Origin: Myxococcales bacterium
Lineage (GTDB): Bacteria > Myxococcota_A > Polyangia > Polyangiales > Polyangiaceae
Reading direction: 5' to 3'
Assembly: GCA_016712525.1 (NCBI GenBank)
Contig: JADJQX010000006.1
Span: forward strand, 930,001-994,000
DNA length: 64,000 nucleotides
Below, in pieces: positions 16,372-27,367 of this stretch (its first letter is position 1; every line of letters starts with the position of its first letter). Below the pieces are notes generated by a model. It had not been told where the DNA came from and searched no databases. It saw only the letters and a program-made list of their open reading frames with translations. The position numbers were made by a program, and so were the translations under genes.

Positions 16372-17016
16372 TCAGCGCCCGGGGATGCCGTAGAGCTCGT
16401 TCAGCCGGGCCGCGAGGGCTCGGGCGTCCTCGACGGAGTACACGCGGGCGATGCTCGGCCGAGCGCTCGCGCCTTCGTACTTGAGCTCGTCGTCGCACCG
16501 TTCGCGGAGGGCTCCGCTCCGGTCCGCGGGGAACGCCTTGCACACGTCCAGGATGTCGTCGGTGAGAGGGTAGGGCTGCACGCTCGGCGCGATTCCCTTT
16601 TCGGCGTCCCCCTCGGTTGCTGCAAAACGCAGCTTCTCGTGGAGGAAGGTCGACACTTGGACGGCCTCGGCGGGGGTCAATGCGTTGACACGAGCGAGGG
16701 TCTCCGACGTGGCCTGCGAGCACAGTTGGGCGTTTCGCAACGTCGGCGCGAGCGGACCGTTCGCGACGCACTCGGCGACCACACGCGGGTCCCCGTCGGG
16801 CCGGGGGAGCATCGCGCGCGCGCCGTTCGGGTCCGCGACGATGATCCAATACTCGCGCGCGAGCGTCACGTTCGGGTTGTTCTCGTAGGTATAGCCATCG
16901 GTCAGCACGAAGTCCGTCGCGTGCGGATGACGGGCCTCCTGGGCACAACCGCCAAGTACGGCCGCGAGGAGAACCGAAGCGAAGAGGGCGCTAGCAGCCC
17001 GTTGATTTACTCCCAT
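16372..17016 (-). CDS. Putative lipoprotein of unknown function
   Basis: A 214-aa protein with a clear lipoprotein signal (A-S-V-L-L-A-A-V-L-G-G-C, lipobox LGGC, Cys at residue 24). The mature part is mixed alpha/beta with scattered Cys. It is convergent with the gene ending at 16319. Its first 10 codons lie in a 21-nt sequence repeated inverted at 17153-17173. Confidence 0.72.
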   Translation of the reverse strand: MGVNQRAASALFASVLLAAVLGGCAQEARHPHATDFVLTDGYTYENNPNVTLAREYWIIVADPNGARAMLPRPDGDPRVVAECVANGPLAPTLRNAQLCSQATSETLARVNALTPAEAVQVSTFLHEKLRFAATEGDAEKGIAPSVQPYPLTDDILDVCKAFPADRSGALRERCDDELKYEGASARPSIARVYSVEDARALAARLNELYGIPGR

Positions 17017-17173
17017 CGGCCGCTCGCCGCCGCATCCCGACCGCCTTCGTTGCGATCCTGCGGTGCGTCCTCACCTACAAAAGTAGGCTCCGGGCGCTCC
17101 TCGGATCGCGCCTCGGCGGGTCGGGCGCGGACGTCGAGCGGCCTCGGTCCGAAAATCAACAGGCTGCTAGCGC
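16988..17173. repeat. 21-nt inverted repeat pair
   Basis: GCGCTAGCAGCC-C-GTTGATTT at 16988-17008 recurs as its reverse complement at 17153-17173 with one mismatch. One arm is the start region of the lipoprotein gene at 17016; the other is intergenic. It may be a remnant of an inverted duplication or form a hairpin with a 144-nt loop. Confidence 0.6.
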
Positions 17174-17389
17174 GAAGCTTCATGGCCCGCACCCGAGCAC
17201 GATCGGTGCCAGTCCAAAAAGCTCCGACTGCGCGAAGGTGCGCCCTGATCCGAACGGACGAAGCGCCGTGCCAAGGTGTGCCGGTTCCGCGGGTGCGCAG
17301 CGGGCCGTTCCTTGGTGCGCCTCGCGACGTCTCGGGATTTTCGTGCGTCGCGCGAGCCGGGAAATCTGCTCTCCTCGAGGCCGACGACG
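17017..17389. other. Intergenic region between divergent genes
   Basis: 373 nt without a supported gene, apart from the second arm of the inverted repeat (17153-17173). It should hold promoters for 17016 (minus) and 17390 (plus). No box could be assigned with confidence. Confidence 0.5.
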
Positions 17390-19747
<2,358 letters not shown>

Positions 19748-20054
19748 GGTGTGTCCCTGAACGCCGGCTCTCCCTCTCGCCCGTGCCCGTGCCCGTGCCC
19801 GTGCCCGTGCCCGGCGGACGCAACGAGGTGGTCGAGAGCCAGCATCGACCCTCGACCGCGGCTCGTCGTGAAGCTGCCGCCGAACCCAGCGCCTGATGGA
19901 TCACGCCGCAGACCACGGCACCTTCCGCTCCGACCCGCTCCGACCCGGTCGGGCACGGGCACGGGCACGGGCACGGGCACGGGAAGACCGACCCCGAAAC
20001 GAACGTGCCCAAGCTCGCGGTTCTACGAACGCCCCGGATCGTCGCGACGGATCT
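19748..20054. other. Intergenic region with paired hexanucleotide tracts
   Basis: The 307-nt gap between convergent genes. It holds a CCCGTG tract at 19780-19814 and a complementary GGGCAC tract at 19951-19983. Nothing else supported. Confidence 0.6.
19780..19983. repeat. Inverted pair of hexanucleotide (CCCGTG)n / (CACGGG)n tracts
   Basis: Five to six CCCGTG units at 19780-19814 face five GGGCAC units at 19951-19983. The arms are fully complementary and could pair over a loop of about 136 nt. The same hexamer recurs near 33180-33300. It lies between two convergent stops, where it could act in transcription end or simply be slippage-prone sequence. Confidence 0.75.
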
Positions 20055-20504
20055 TCAGCGCGGAGCGAGGGCCTTGGCGCTCGCGAGGACCTGCTCGCCG
20101 TCCTTGTCGTTCGACGTCGCGATCAGGACGAGCGTGCCCGTCGGTTGAGACGTGACCACGATCTCGGGCATCGTCGGGGACACCTCGAGCACACCCGTTC
20201 GGCCGGGCGCCTTCCGATCGACCCGAGCGGCCTGGCAGCGGAGCGCACTTTCGAGGCGCTTCGCGTCGAGCTGGGCGCCGAGCAGGATCTTGGCGCCGCG
20301 GGTGTGGTGCTCCACGTGGTCCGAGCTGAGCTCGTAGTGGGGCTCGACGCTCACGACTCCGCGTGTCAGCGCGTCTGCGCCCTCGGTCGAGCAATTCGCC
20401 ACGAACGCCGCATCGGGCCGGTGCGGGTCTCCGAGGCACGAGGTGACGGCGAGGAGCAGCGGCAGCGCCGCCGTAGCGAGGGGTGAGAGGGGACGGGAGA
20501 TCAT
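20055..20504 (-). CDS. Small lipoprotein of unknown function
   Basis: 149 aa. The start ATG at 20504 gives a signal peptide (P-L-L-L-A-V-T-S-C) with lipobox VTSC at Cys 23; longer versions of the frame lack a signal. The mature part has two Cys pairs and two predicted beta strands (E-I-V-V-T-S, G-T-L-V-L-I-A). No family recognised. Confidence 0.65.
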   Translation of the reverse strand: MISRPLSPLATAALPLLLAVTSCLGDPHRPDAAFVANCSTEGADALTRGVVSVEPHYELSSDHVEHHTRGAKILLGAQLDAKRLESALRCQAARVDRKAPGRTGVLEVSPTMPEIVVTSQPTGTLVLIATSNDKDGEQVLASAKALAPR

Positions 20505-20804
20505 GACGTTCCCGTCAGCAACGACCGTGCCCCGCGCATCGGCCCGAGCTCCGGCGCTCGCACGCGCGTTCTGCCGCTCGGCGCGGTGCGCTCCGTTCGA
20601 TCTGCCGCGGCGGGCCGCGCAAGGTGTGCGCAGGGGAGGCAACGTTTTCGTCTCGACGGCGTCGACGTGGCTCGAGACCGAGCTCTCGGCGATCTCGGGG
20701 CGGACGTGGAACACGACCGCGCGGCGCGCTCGGCACCAGGAACGACGACGATCGCGTGACCAAGGTCGACGAGGCGCTGCCTCGAGACCTGATACGGTGA
20801 CCGG
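20505..20804. other. Intergenic region between divergent lipoproteins
   Basis: 300 nt with no supported gene. It probably holds two promoters. I see no terminator or clear operator. Confidence 0.5.
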
Positions 20805-21458
20805 ATGAAGCTCTCCCGAGTCCTTCCCATCGCCCTCACGGCGATCCTGCTCGCGTGCAACACCCCCGCGCCCTCCCAGCACGACGCGGCGCCGGCGCCG
20901 ACCGCGAGCGCCGCCGCGAGCACGGCGACCGCGACGCCGAGCGCTCCGTCCGAGCCGCCACCGAAGACGGGGAAGACGGTCGACACTCCGGCCGGCACGG
21001 CCGCCGAGGTGGGCACCGAGGTGAAGCTCGCCGGGAAGACGCTCTATCCGCCGGCCGACTGCCCCGCGGGCGGAAAGGACGGCTGCGCGAAGGTCAAAGC
21101 GCTCCGTGACTCCAACGAGGGCGTGAAGATCCTTCGCCACTTCGACGGGCCCGGAGGCGCGCGGAGCATCTTGCTGCTCCAGGTCATGCCCGCAGGGAAC
21201 GCTTGCAACGGTGGGTCGCTCTTCTTCGTGCGCCTCGCGGGCAACGCGCCCCCGCAGTTCTCGGACGTGTTCGACCACTGCGGGGGCCCGGACCCCATGG
21301 TCGGCGCGATGGCCGACAAGATCGTCGTGAGCGTGCCGGCGCACCCACCGAACCGTGGCACGGGCACCATCGCGGCCAAGAGCATGGAGTACGACATCGC
21401 CACCGGCGTGCTCGCCGCGGCGGGCGACAAGGGCGGCAAGAAGAAGGGCGCTCACTGA
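20805..21458 (+). CDS. Putative lipoprotein of unknown function
   Basis: 217 aa with signal peptide I-A-L-T-A-I-L-L-A-C (Cys 18, lipobox LLAC), then an Ala/Thr/Pro linker to about residue 65 and a compact domain with Cys pairs (D-C-P-A-G-G-K-D-G-C, G-N-A-C-N-G-G and D-H-C-G-G). It ends in a Lys/Gly tail. It lies just upstream of cassette copy 2. No family recognised. Confidence 0.68.
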   Translation: MKLSRVLPIALTAILLACNTPAPSQHDAAPAPTASAAASTATATPSAPSEPPPKTGKTVDTPAGTAAEVGTEVKLAGKTLYPPADCPAGGKDGCAKVKALRDSNEGVKILRHFDGPGGARSILLLQVMPAGNACNGGSLFFVRLAGNAPPQFSDVFDHCGGPDPMVGAMADKIVVSVPAHPPNRGTGTIAAKSMEYDIATGVLAAAGDKGGKKKGAH

Positions 21459-21516
21459 GCTCCGACCGCCTCCGAGGAGGGCGCTCTCGCGACGCGCGGG
21501 ATCCCGAATCTTCCCC

Positions 21517-21644
21517 AATCGTCAACGTTGACGATGGCGTTCGTCAACGTTGACGAACCAAATCACCGAGAAAAATAGGCCTCTCCGAGAGGCCTCATTT
21601 CCCAATCGTCAACGTTGACGATTGCGTTCGTCAACGTTGACGAA
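21517..21644. promoter_or_regulatory. Four palindromes in two tandem pairs (copy 2)
   Basis: Sites are at 21517-21536 (last base G, so the perfect core is 21518-21535), 21540-21557, 21604-21623 and 21627-21644. Spacing is the same as copy 1: 22 bp between centres in a pair and 87 bp between pairs. The sites are nearly invariant while the spacer between the pairs has changed at several bases, which suggests selection on the sites. Confidence 0.7.
21577..21595. terminator. Hairpin between the two palindrome pairs (copy 2)
   Basis: AGGCCTC (21577-21583) pairs with GAGGCCT (21589-21595) around a TCCGA loop; copy 1 has TCCGC. The stem is preserved. There is no strong T run, so terminator function is uncertain. 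Confidence 0.4.
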
Positions 21645-21684
21645 TCTGTGGAAGGCCCCGCGGGGGCCGTCGTACGCTTCGCGC

Positions 21685-22404
21685 ATGACGACCAAGAAGG
21701 GGGGGCGTCCGCTCCCGAAGGCGCTCGCGGTGCGAGCCAAACAGGCGGCCGATCTCAAGGTGGCGAAGGCCCTCGCGGCCGCCAAGAAAGACATCGCGCT
21801 CATCGCGCGGAGGCGGGCGCAGATCGTCGAGTCGTTCTACGACATCGGCGAGGCGCTCGTGCGGCTCAAGAACAAGGACGTGATCGCGGCGCTCGGGCGG
21901 CGGTCGTTCGCCGAGGTGTGCGAGAAGGACGGGGGCATGAGCACGGCGCAAGCCGACCGCCTCGTCGACATCGTGACGCGCATGACCCGCGAGGAGGCGA
22001 TGAGCGTCGGCTCGAGCAAAGCGGCGGCGCTCGTGGGGCTCGCGAACGCCACCCCCGAGGACGACAGCCCCGGCGACCTCTTGCGGCGCCGGAAGGCCCT
22101 GGTGCTTCCGAGCGGAAAGAAGATCGTGCCCAAGGCCGCGAGCGCGCGCGCCCTCGCCGAAGCGAGCGCCGAGATCCGCGCCGCGCGCCCTTCGAAGGGC
22201 AAGCGCGGGAGCCGCGTGGGAGAGGCCGAGCGCGAGGTGGCCGCGGCGCTCACGAAGGCGCTCACGAAACACGGCGTCAAGGTCGTCGCGGCCGCGGGCA
22301 GGCCCGGGAAGCCCTCGACGCTGCGCATCGAAGGCGTGACCCTCGAGAGCCTCGCCGCGCTCGCCACGGCTTGCGCGAAGGCCGCGAAGTCGGCGAAGGG
22401 GTAG
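21685..22404 (+). CDS. Unrecognised Lys/Arg/Ala-rich protein of the duplicated cassette, copy 2
   Basis: 239 aa, 227 of the first 235 residues identical to copy 1 by my alignment. It carries four extra C-terminal residues (S-A-K-G) because copy 1 gained an earlier stop. Most changes are in the C-terminal third; the presumed helical core (about 45-160) has only one change, V83G. It has the same start context and no visible Shine-Dalgarno. No family recognised; a DNA-binding role is inferred only from its basic N-terminus and the palindromes. Confidence 0.7.
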   Translation: MTTKKGGRPLPKALAVRAKQAADLKVAKALAAAKKDIALIARRRAQIVESFYDIGEALVRLKNKDVIAALGRRSFAEVCEKDGGMSTAQADRLVDIVTRMTREEAMSVGSSKAAALVGLANATPEDDSPGDLLRRRKALVLPSGKKIVPKAASARALAEASAEIRAARPSKGKRGSRVGEAEREVAAALTKALTKHGVKVVAAAGRPGKPSTLRIEGVTLESLAALATACAKAAKSAKG

Positions 22405-22568
22405 CGCCGCGCGAGCTTCGTTCGTGCGCGCACGTCGACGCCTCGAGAGCCGATCTCCGCCCGTCGAGGACGTCGGCCTGACGCCACGGCTTCGTCTCGT
22501 CAGCAGCGCCTGTCATGGGCACGGTGCGCCCAACACCTTGGCTCCGCGCTGGCTGGCGAGGTGCCTCG

Positions 22569-23297
22569 CTACCGTTCCGCACTCGCCTCCTCGTCCGCGT
22601 TCGCCTCCGCCTCTGGCTCGAGCTCGGGCGATGAGGTCGGCTCGTCGTGGCGGCCCGAGGTGCCCGCCGAGAGGCGCACCCGCCGGACCTCGCGTGTCGA
22701 CTGCACGAGGTCGTCGATCTCGGCGTCGGAGAGGCCCTCCTGTCGCACGACGTGGGCGACGACGCGACGGAAGGTGCGGCGGACCTCGGCGCGCGCGTCC
22801 ACTTCCATGACGTTGGCGCGCCCGAGCCGTGTGCGGGCCCAGACCGCCGCGCAGACGGCCAGGAGGCAGAGGCTCGCGAGGACCGCCGCTCCGATGGCGC
22901 TCTCGAGCACGATGGCGACCACCGCGCCGACCGCCGACACCACGACCGCCGTGAAGACCCAGACGACCACGCGCCGCGCGCGCCGCGCTTCGGCCATGGC
23001 CGCGTCGTGTCCCTCGCTGACGGCTCGGACCTCCCCGCCCGGGTCCGCCGTGAGCGATCGGACGAGGCGAGGCGGGAGACGGAAGCCCCCGCAGCCCGGG
23101 CATGCCCAGCGGAACGCCTCGCTGCGCACCGCGCGGATGCGCACGCCGCAGTGGGGGCACTCGTGCGCAGACCCCCACACGTGCCCGCAAGCGGAGCACT
23201 CGCCGCGATCGTCCGTCGCGGGAACCCCACACCGCGCGCACGTCCTCGCGCTGCGATAGTGGGCCACGCCGAGATCATCCCTCTGTCGTTTGGGCAT
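22569..23297 (-). CDS. Double zinc-ribbon membrane protein
   Basis: 242 aa. ATG 23297 is chosen because the zinc ribbons follow directly (C-A-R-C-G ... C-S-A-C-G near residues 20-37 and C-P-H-C-G ... C-P-G-C-G near 48-71). Two adjacent hydrophobic segments near residues 109-152 form a membrane hairpin. The C-terminal 70 residues are charged, with an acidic Glu/Ala-rich tail. Function unknown; the ribbons may be structural or mediate protein contacts. Confidence 0.68.
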   Translation of the reverse strand: MPKRQRDDLGVAHYRSARTCARCGVPATDDRGECSACGHVWGSAHECPHCGVRIRAVRSEAFRWACPGCGGFRLPPRLVRSLTADPGGEVRAVSEGHDAAMAEARRARRVVVWVFTAVVVSAVGAVVAIVLESAIGAAVLASLCLLAVCAAVWARTRLGRANVMEVDARAEVRRTFRRVVAHVVRQEGLSDAEIDDLVQSTREVRRVRLSAGTSGRHDEPTSSPELEPEAEANADEEASAER

Positions 23298-23440
23298 GTC
23301 AACGCGGGCCGGGAGCGCGCGGGACCTCGGAGCGCGGGGCCATCCACGGTCGCGCGTCGCGCGTCGGGCGGCGTGCGGCGTGCGCGGCGAAGGGGGAGCT
23401 CTCCAGGATCGAGAGGAAGCGCTCGGGTCCTCGTCCCCGC

Positions 23441-24637
23441 TCAGAGGCGCGTCCCGGGGACGTCCGTCTCGGCTTCGGCATGCTCTCCTTCCGCGGCCTC
23501 CTCGAGGGCGCGTTGGGTCGCCTCGTCGGCGCTGGCTTCGGCCGCGACGCGCACACGGGCACGCGCCGCAGGGTCGACTCGAACGGCCCTTCGTGCGGCC
23601 TGCTCGCGCGCGCCGAGGGGGGCGGCGGGGTTCTCGACGACGCGGAGGAGCGCGTCCGCCGTGGGCTCTGCGCGCCGGTAGGGCCCGTCGCCCTCGGCGA
23701 GGGTCGTGAGGTCGGCCGCGGCGCCGTTCGCGAGCGCTCGGTACCGCGCGAGGGCCACCTCGATCGCCCGAACGAGCTCGGCCCGCTGCGGATCGAACAC
23801 GGCCTCGGAGCGCAGCGGCAGGAAGACCGAGCCACGCTCGAGCAAGAGCTCGATGGCCTTTCGTGCCGGCGCGTCGCTCACGCCACGTACCTCGGAGAAC
23901 GGATAAAACCGCCTCCGCGCGAGCCTCCGTACGGTGATCCCGTCGGCCCCGACCGTGACCGACGCCGCGCTCGCGAAAGCGCTCGCGACGATGGGTGCCA
24001 GCATGAGCGCGAAGTTCGTGATGCCAGGGCCGACCGCGTCGAAGGCGAAGGCGGCGCCTGCGACGGCCACGAGCCCGACGAGGATTTGCTCGCGCCACGG
24101 CAAGACGAGCCGGCGCTGTCCTCCTCGGAACGTGCGCCGTCGGTCGTCGTCGGCGAGGCTCAAGGTCGAGAGCGCCGCGCGCGCCGACGCGAGATCCGGG
24201 AACGTGAGCTCGGCGAGCACGCCGCCGTCGCTCCGAACGAGCGCGAGCGTCGCCCCCGTCACCTCGGGATCCTCGACGGCGCCCCGTGACTTCGTCGTGA
24301 TCGAGAAGTCGACCCCGTCGATCCCCTCGACGGGTACCGACGCTTGCGTGGCGAGCTCTTGGAATCGCACGACGAGCCGGCCTTCGTCGCGCCGCACGAA
24401 GGCGAGGTCCCCGCTCCGTCGTGACCCGAGCCACGTGAGGAGGATCGGAACGAGGCCGAGGGCGCCGAGCAGGGGCGAGAGGTCCGCGAGCCGCACGACG
24501 GCACACGCGAGCACGGCGGCGACGCCAAGGAGCGCGAACGCCCGCTGGGTCTTTGGGCTCGGCACCGAGACATCGGCGCGGATCTCCGGCGAGCGCGGCT
24601 CGTGAGCCGACTCGCCCCTCGTACGGGCCGTGGGCAC
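23441..24637 (-). CDS. Membrane protein with PH-like segment, unknown function
   Basis: About 398 aa from GTG 24637; the frame extends further upstream, but that part looks like a shadow of the next gene. Two hydrophobic pairs are visible (about residues 33-70 and 182-222). After the second pair a strand-rich segment (S-V-T-V-G-A-D-G-I-T-V-R-R-L ... F-Y-P-F-S-E-V-R-G-V) resembles bacterial PH-like domains. The C-terminus is a helical Ala/Glu-rich tail. The start codon is uncertain because no ribosome binding site precedes it. It follows the lipoprotein gene after 28 nt, so co-transcription is likely. Confidence 0.6.
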   Translation of the reverse strand: MPTARTRGESAHEPRSPEIRADVSVPSPKTQRAFALLGVAAVLACAVVRLADLSPLLGALGLVPILLTWLGSRRSGDLAFVRRDEGRLVVRFQELATQASVPVEGIDGVDFSITTKSRGAVEDPEVTGATLALVRSDGGVLAELTFPDLASARAALSTLSLADDDRRRTFRGGQRRLVLPWREQILVGLVAVAGAAFAFDAVGPGITNFALMLAPIVASAFASAASVTVGADGITVRRLARRRFYPFSEVRGVSDAPARKAIELLLERGSVFLPLRSEAVFDPQRAELVRAIEVALARYRALANGAAADLTTLAEGDGPYRRAEPTADALLRVVENPAAPLGAREQAARRAVRVDPAARARVRVAAEASADEATQRALEEAAEGEHAEAETDVPGTRL

Positions 24638-24665
24638 GAGGAGGAACGTAGCAGGGTCCTTCGGG

Positions 24666-25421
24666 CTACCGCACCTCGACGGGCACGAGCTTCGTGCCGC
24701 CGAGCGAGCCGAGGCGCAGCTCGATGGCGTACTTCCCGCGGGGGAGCGGGCCCTTGCCGGTCGCGGGCGTCTCTTGCGTGGCGGCGGCCTCGAGCACGAG
24801 GACGGCCTTGCCGCCGGGGGGCAGCGCGACGAGGGCCTCCTCGCGGTAGCTCCCGTCCCACCCGTGGATCGCCGGGAGCAGACTGCCATCGGTGTTCACG
24901 AAGCGCGCCGCGAGCCTGCGATCTTCCACGCGGTACCGCCGCGCGCGAGGGCCGTCGTTCTCGAGCGTCACCGTCACGCGGGCCACGCCACCCGGAGCGA
25001 CCGTGGGGCTCTCGGGGGTGAGCGTGAGCCGCGGAGGAGGGCCGGCCTCGTCGGCGTGGGGTGCTCCGCAGCTCGTCCCCGCGCGGACCATGACGTGCCC
25101 ATCGGCGGCGACCTTCGTGTCTTGCTCCGCGCACGCGCAGGCCGTGAGCGTGGCGTCCAGGCGGAGCGCCGCGCCCTCGCACCCCTTGGGGACGTCAATC
25201 ACGCGAGGGACCGGGATCGGCTGGGGCTTCGGCGGGGGGAACGTCGCCCCGAGACGAACGGACGGCGCGCTCTCGACGGTCGGGGCGGAAGACGCCGAGC
25301 TCTCGGCCCGTGGGGTGCTGCGCGGCGTGGTCGCCTCGGGCGCCCCGGAGCACGCGAGACCGAGTGTGCTCAAGGCGAGCGACAGGAGCGGGGCGGAGCT
25401 CGTGGTGGAACGTCGTCGCAT
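24666..25421 (-). CDS. Putative lipoprotein with Ig-like C-terminal domain
   Basis: 251 aa with lipoprotein signal (L-A-L-S-T-L-G-L-A-C, Cys 24), an 80-residue Ser/Thr/Pro linker, a small Cys-containing region (A-C-A-C-A-E-Q, T-S-C-G-A) and a beta-rich C-terminal domain of about 120 residues. The motif P-G-G-V-A-R-V-T-V-T-L-E-N-D-G resembles Ig-like or protease-inhibitor-like folds. Function unknown. Confidence 0.65.
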   Translation of the reverse strand: MRRRSTTSSAPLLSLALSTLGLACSGAPEATTPRSTPRAESSASSAPTVESAPSVRLGATFPPPKPQPIPVPRVIDVPKGCEGAALRLDATLTACACAEQDTKVAADGHVMVRAGTSCGAPHADEAGPPPRLTLTPESPTVAPGGVARVTVTLENDGPRARRYRVEDRRLAARFVNTDGSLLPAIHGWDGSYREEALVALPPGGKAVLVLEAAATQETPATGKGPLPRGKYAIELRLGSLGGTKLVPVEVR

Positions 25422-25498
25422 GGCGTGCGTTCTACCTCACGGGGGCGGAGATCCTTGGGCTCGTCGGCGTCTTCGTGCCGGGTTGGAAAGTGACGCTC

Positions 25499-25690
25499 TC
25501 ACCGCACGAAGGCCGTCGGGATCGCCCGCTCGGTCGGCGCCTCGGGCGCACGATCCTTCTGCGCTCCCTCGTCGACGGCGCGCATGGCCCGCGCTCGCCG
25601 CGCGTTCGCCACGAACGACGTGAGCTGACCGAGGCCCATGACGCTCACGAAGGACGACGCCGACACCACACATCCCCAACAGATGCTCAT
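25499..25690 (-). CDS. Small 63-aa membrane-associated protein
   Basis: 63 aa. AGGAG lies 5 nt before ATG 25690, which is good support for translation. Residues about 4-28 are hydrophobic and contain a Cys pair (I-C-W-G-C). The rest is basic, then polar. No function recognised. Confidence 0.5.
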   Translation of the reverse strand: MSICWGCVVSASSFVSVMGLGQLTSFVANARRARAMRAVDEGAQKDRAPEAPTERAIPTAFVR

Positions 25691-25817
25691 GAGGCTCCTT
25701 ACGACGCGCGCGGCCCACGGTTACTCCGCTCCTCCAACGTAGCGTAGCGGGGCATCTCGTGGATCACTTGCCGTTTGGGCTTCCCCGCGCGGGAGGTGGC
25801 GTTCGATACTCGAGGCG

Positions 25818-27254
25818 ATGGCCTCTCGTCGCCTCGGTCCATGCGCCGCGCTGGTGTCCCTCGTGATCCTCGCGGGTCTCTCCCCACGTGCGGCGCGCGC
25901 GGGCGGGAGCCCCACCGTGTACGACAACCAGAACCTCCACCTCATGGGGAGCCGCGCGGCCGGCATGGGGGGCGCGTACACCGCGCTCGCGTGCGACGAG
26001 GTCGCCCTCCACTACAACCCCGCGAGCCTCGCGTGCGCCCGGCACTCGCACCTCGAGCTCGTGGCCAACGCCTATATGGTGCAGAGCCTGTCGATCCCCG
26101 GCGCCTACGGGCAAGGACAAGACATCGGCGCCACCACGTACCACTCGATCCCGAGCGCCGTCGGTGCGGTGTACATCCTCTCGGAAGGCGAAGAGGACAC
26201 CGGGCGCTACCGCCAGGCGTTCGGCTTCCTCATCACGGTCCCCGCGTCGATCGCGCTCAAGGCCGACCCGACGAGCCCGTCGACGCGGAACTTCCTGTCG
26301 GCCACCGTGCGTGACGACGTGCTCGCCGGCGACCTCGGGTACGGCATCCAGGTGCTCCCGAAGCTCTCCCTCGGGGCCTCGCTCGGAGGCGCCATTCGCA
26401 TCTTGAACCAGTCGACGAGCGTGCTCGTCACGAACCCCATCGCCCAAAACGCCACCGAGTTCGTCTCGCTCGACGAGGACGCCGAGGCCCTCGCGCTCGG
26501 CCTCCGCGCGAAGCTCGGCGCGCGTTACACGCCGACCCGCGCGCTCTCGGTCGGGCTCTCGGTCGCTACCCCCTCGCTCGACGTGTACGGCTCGTACAAA
26601 TCGAGCACCAACGTGGCGTACGCGGGCTTCGGCGAGAACGGCGCGCCCGTGCTCGACGCGGCGCCCGTGCGCTACACGGGGAAGAGCGCGGCGAGCTTCC
26701 CCATGAAGGTCTCCGCGGGCGTCGCCTACTCGGGGGAGCGCCTCACCGTCTCGGGCGACGTGTCCCTGTCTCTCCCGCGGGAGGTGCGTCAGGCGTACGA
26801 CCTCGTGCCCGTGAGGGTCGAAGGCGTCGAGCCCACGGCCTCGGAGAACACGGTGCTCTCGCGCGTCCTCACGCCGAACGTGGGGCTCGGCGCGGAGGTG
26901 CGGGTGACCCGCGGCGTGGCGGTCGCCATGGGCGCGTTCACGGATTTCTCCACCGTGAAGGCGACCACGTCCGAAGAGGACCGCATCCACATGTTCGGCC
27001 TCACGGGCGCGCTCAGTCTCACGGGCAGTCAGACACGTGGCACGTTCGGGCTCTCGTTCTCGTATGGCGAGGCGAGCACGATCGTGCGCAAGGGCGAGTT
27101 CTCGCTCGCGACGATCTCGAACCCGGCCACGGGCACGTCGACCTTGTCACGCTGGAACCTCGTCGGGGTCATCGGGTCGAGCTACGCCTTCTTGCCCGAC
27201 GACGTGGCGGCCAAGGCCATGGAAGAAAAGCAGGGCAAACCCAAGCCCCCTTGA
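25818..27254 (+). CDS. FadL/OmpP1-like outer-membrane protein
   Basis: 478 aa. A Sec signal peptide of about 28 residues ends A-A-R-A-G-G. The mature N-terminus has the family hallmark G-S-R-A-A-G-M-G-G-A-Y-T-A-L-A followed by D-E-V-A-L-H-Y-N-P-A-S-L-A, typical of FadL/OMPP1-like beta-barrels. The rest alternates amphipathic strands. The usual role is uptake of hydrophobic compounds across the outer membrane; the substrate cannot be read from sequence. The last residues (K-Q-G-K-P-K-P-P) are not the normal aromatic terminus of a barrel. Confidence 0.75.
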   Translation: MASRRLGPCAALVSLVILAGLSPRAARAGGSPTVYDNQNLHLMGSRAAGMGGAYTALACDEVALHYNPASLACARHSHLELVANAYMVQSLSIPGAYGQGQDIGATTYHSIPSAVGAVYILSEGEEDTGRYRQAFGFLITVPASIALKADPTSPSTRNFLSATVRDDVLAGDLGYGIQVLPKLSLGASLGGAIRILNQSTSVLVTNPIAQNATEFVSLDEDAEALALGLRAKLGARYTPTRALSVGLSVATPSLDVYGSYKSSTNVAYAGFGENGAPVLDAAPVRYTGKSAASFPMKVSAGVAYSGERLTVSGDVSLSLPREVRQAYDLVPVRVEGVEPTASENTVLSRVLTPNVGLGAEVRVTRGVAVAMGAFTDFSTVKATTSEEDRIHMFGLTGALSLTGSQTRGTFGLSFSYGEASTIVRKGEFSLATISNPATGTSTLSRWNLVGVIGSSYAFLPDDVAAKAMEEKQGKPKPP

Positions 27255-27367
27255 GCCTGCCGCCGGCGCAAACGGTGCGCGCGAAGAGGCGGAGCTCGTG
27301 TCCGGCACACCGTGGGGGCGTCGGCGAGGTTGCCCTCTCGCCGGGTTTTCCGTAAGCGTGGGGCACC

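Larger units (their letters stand above)
21503..22404 (+). repeat. 902-bp duplicated cassette, copy 2
   Basis: Gap-free copy of 12434-13335. It keeps all four palindromes, with one base change at the end of the first, as well as the hairpin and gene. Homology ends at the TAG stop of this copy's gene, the ancestral stop that copy 1 also retains downstream of its premature TAA. Confidence 0.85.

Noticed and set aside
23298..24506. Upstream extension of the zinc-ribbon gene to 24506
   Set aside because: This part overlaps the PH-like membrane gene in another frame and is Arg-rich with no domain. The ATG at 23297 directly precedes the zinc ribbons.
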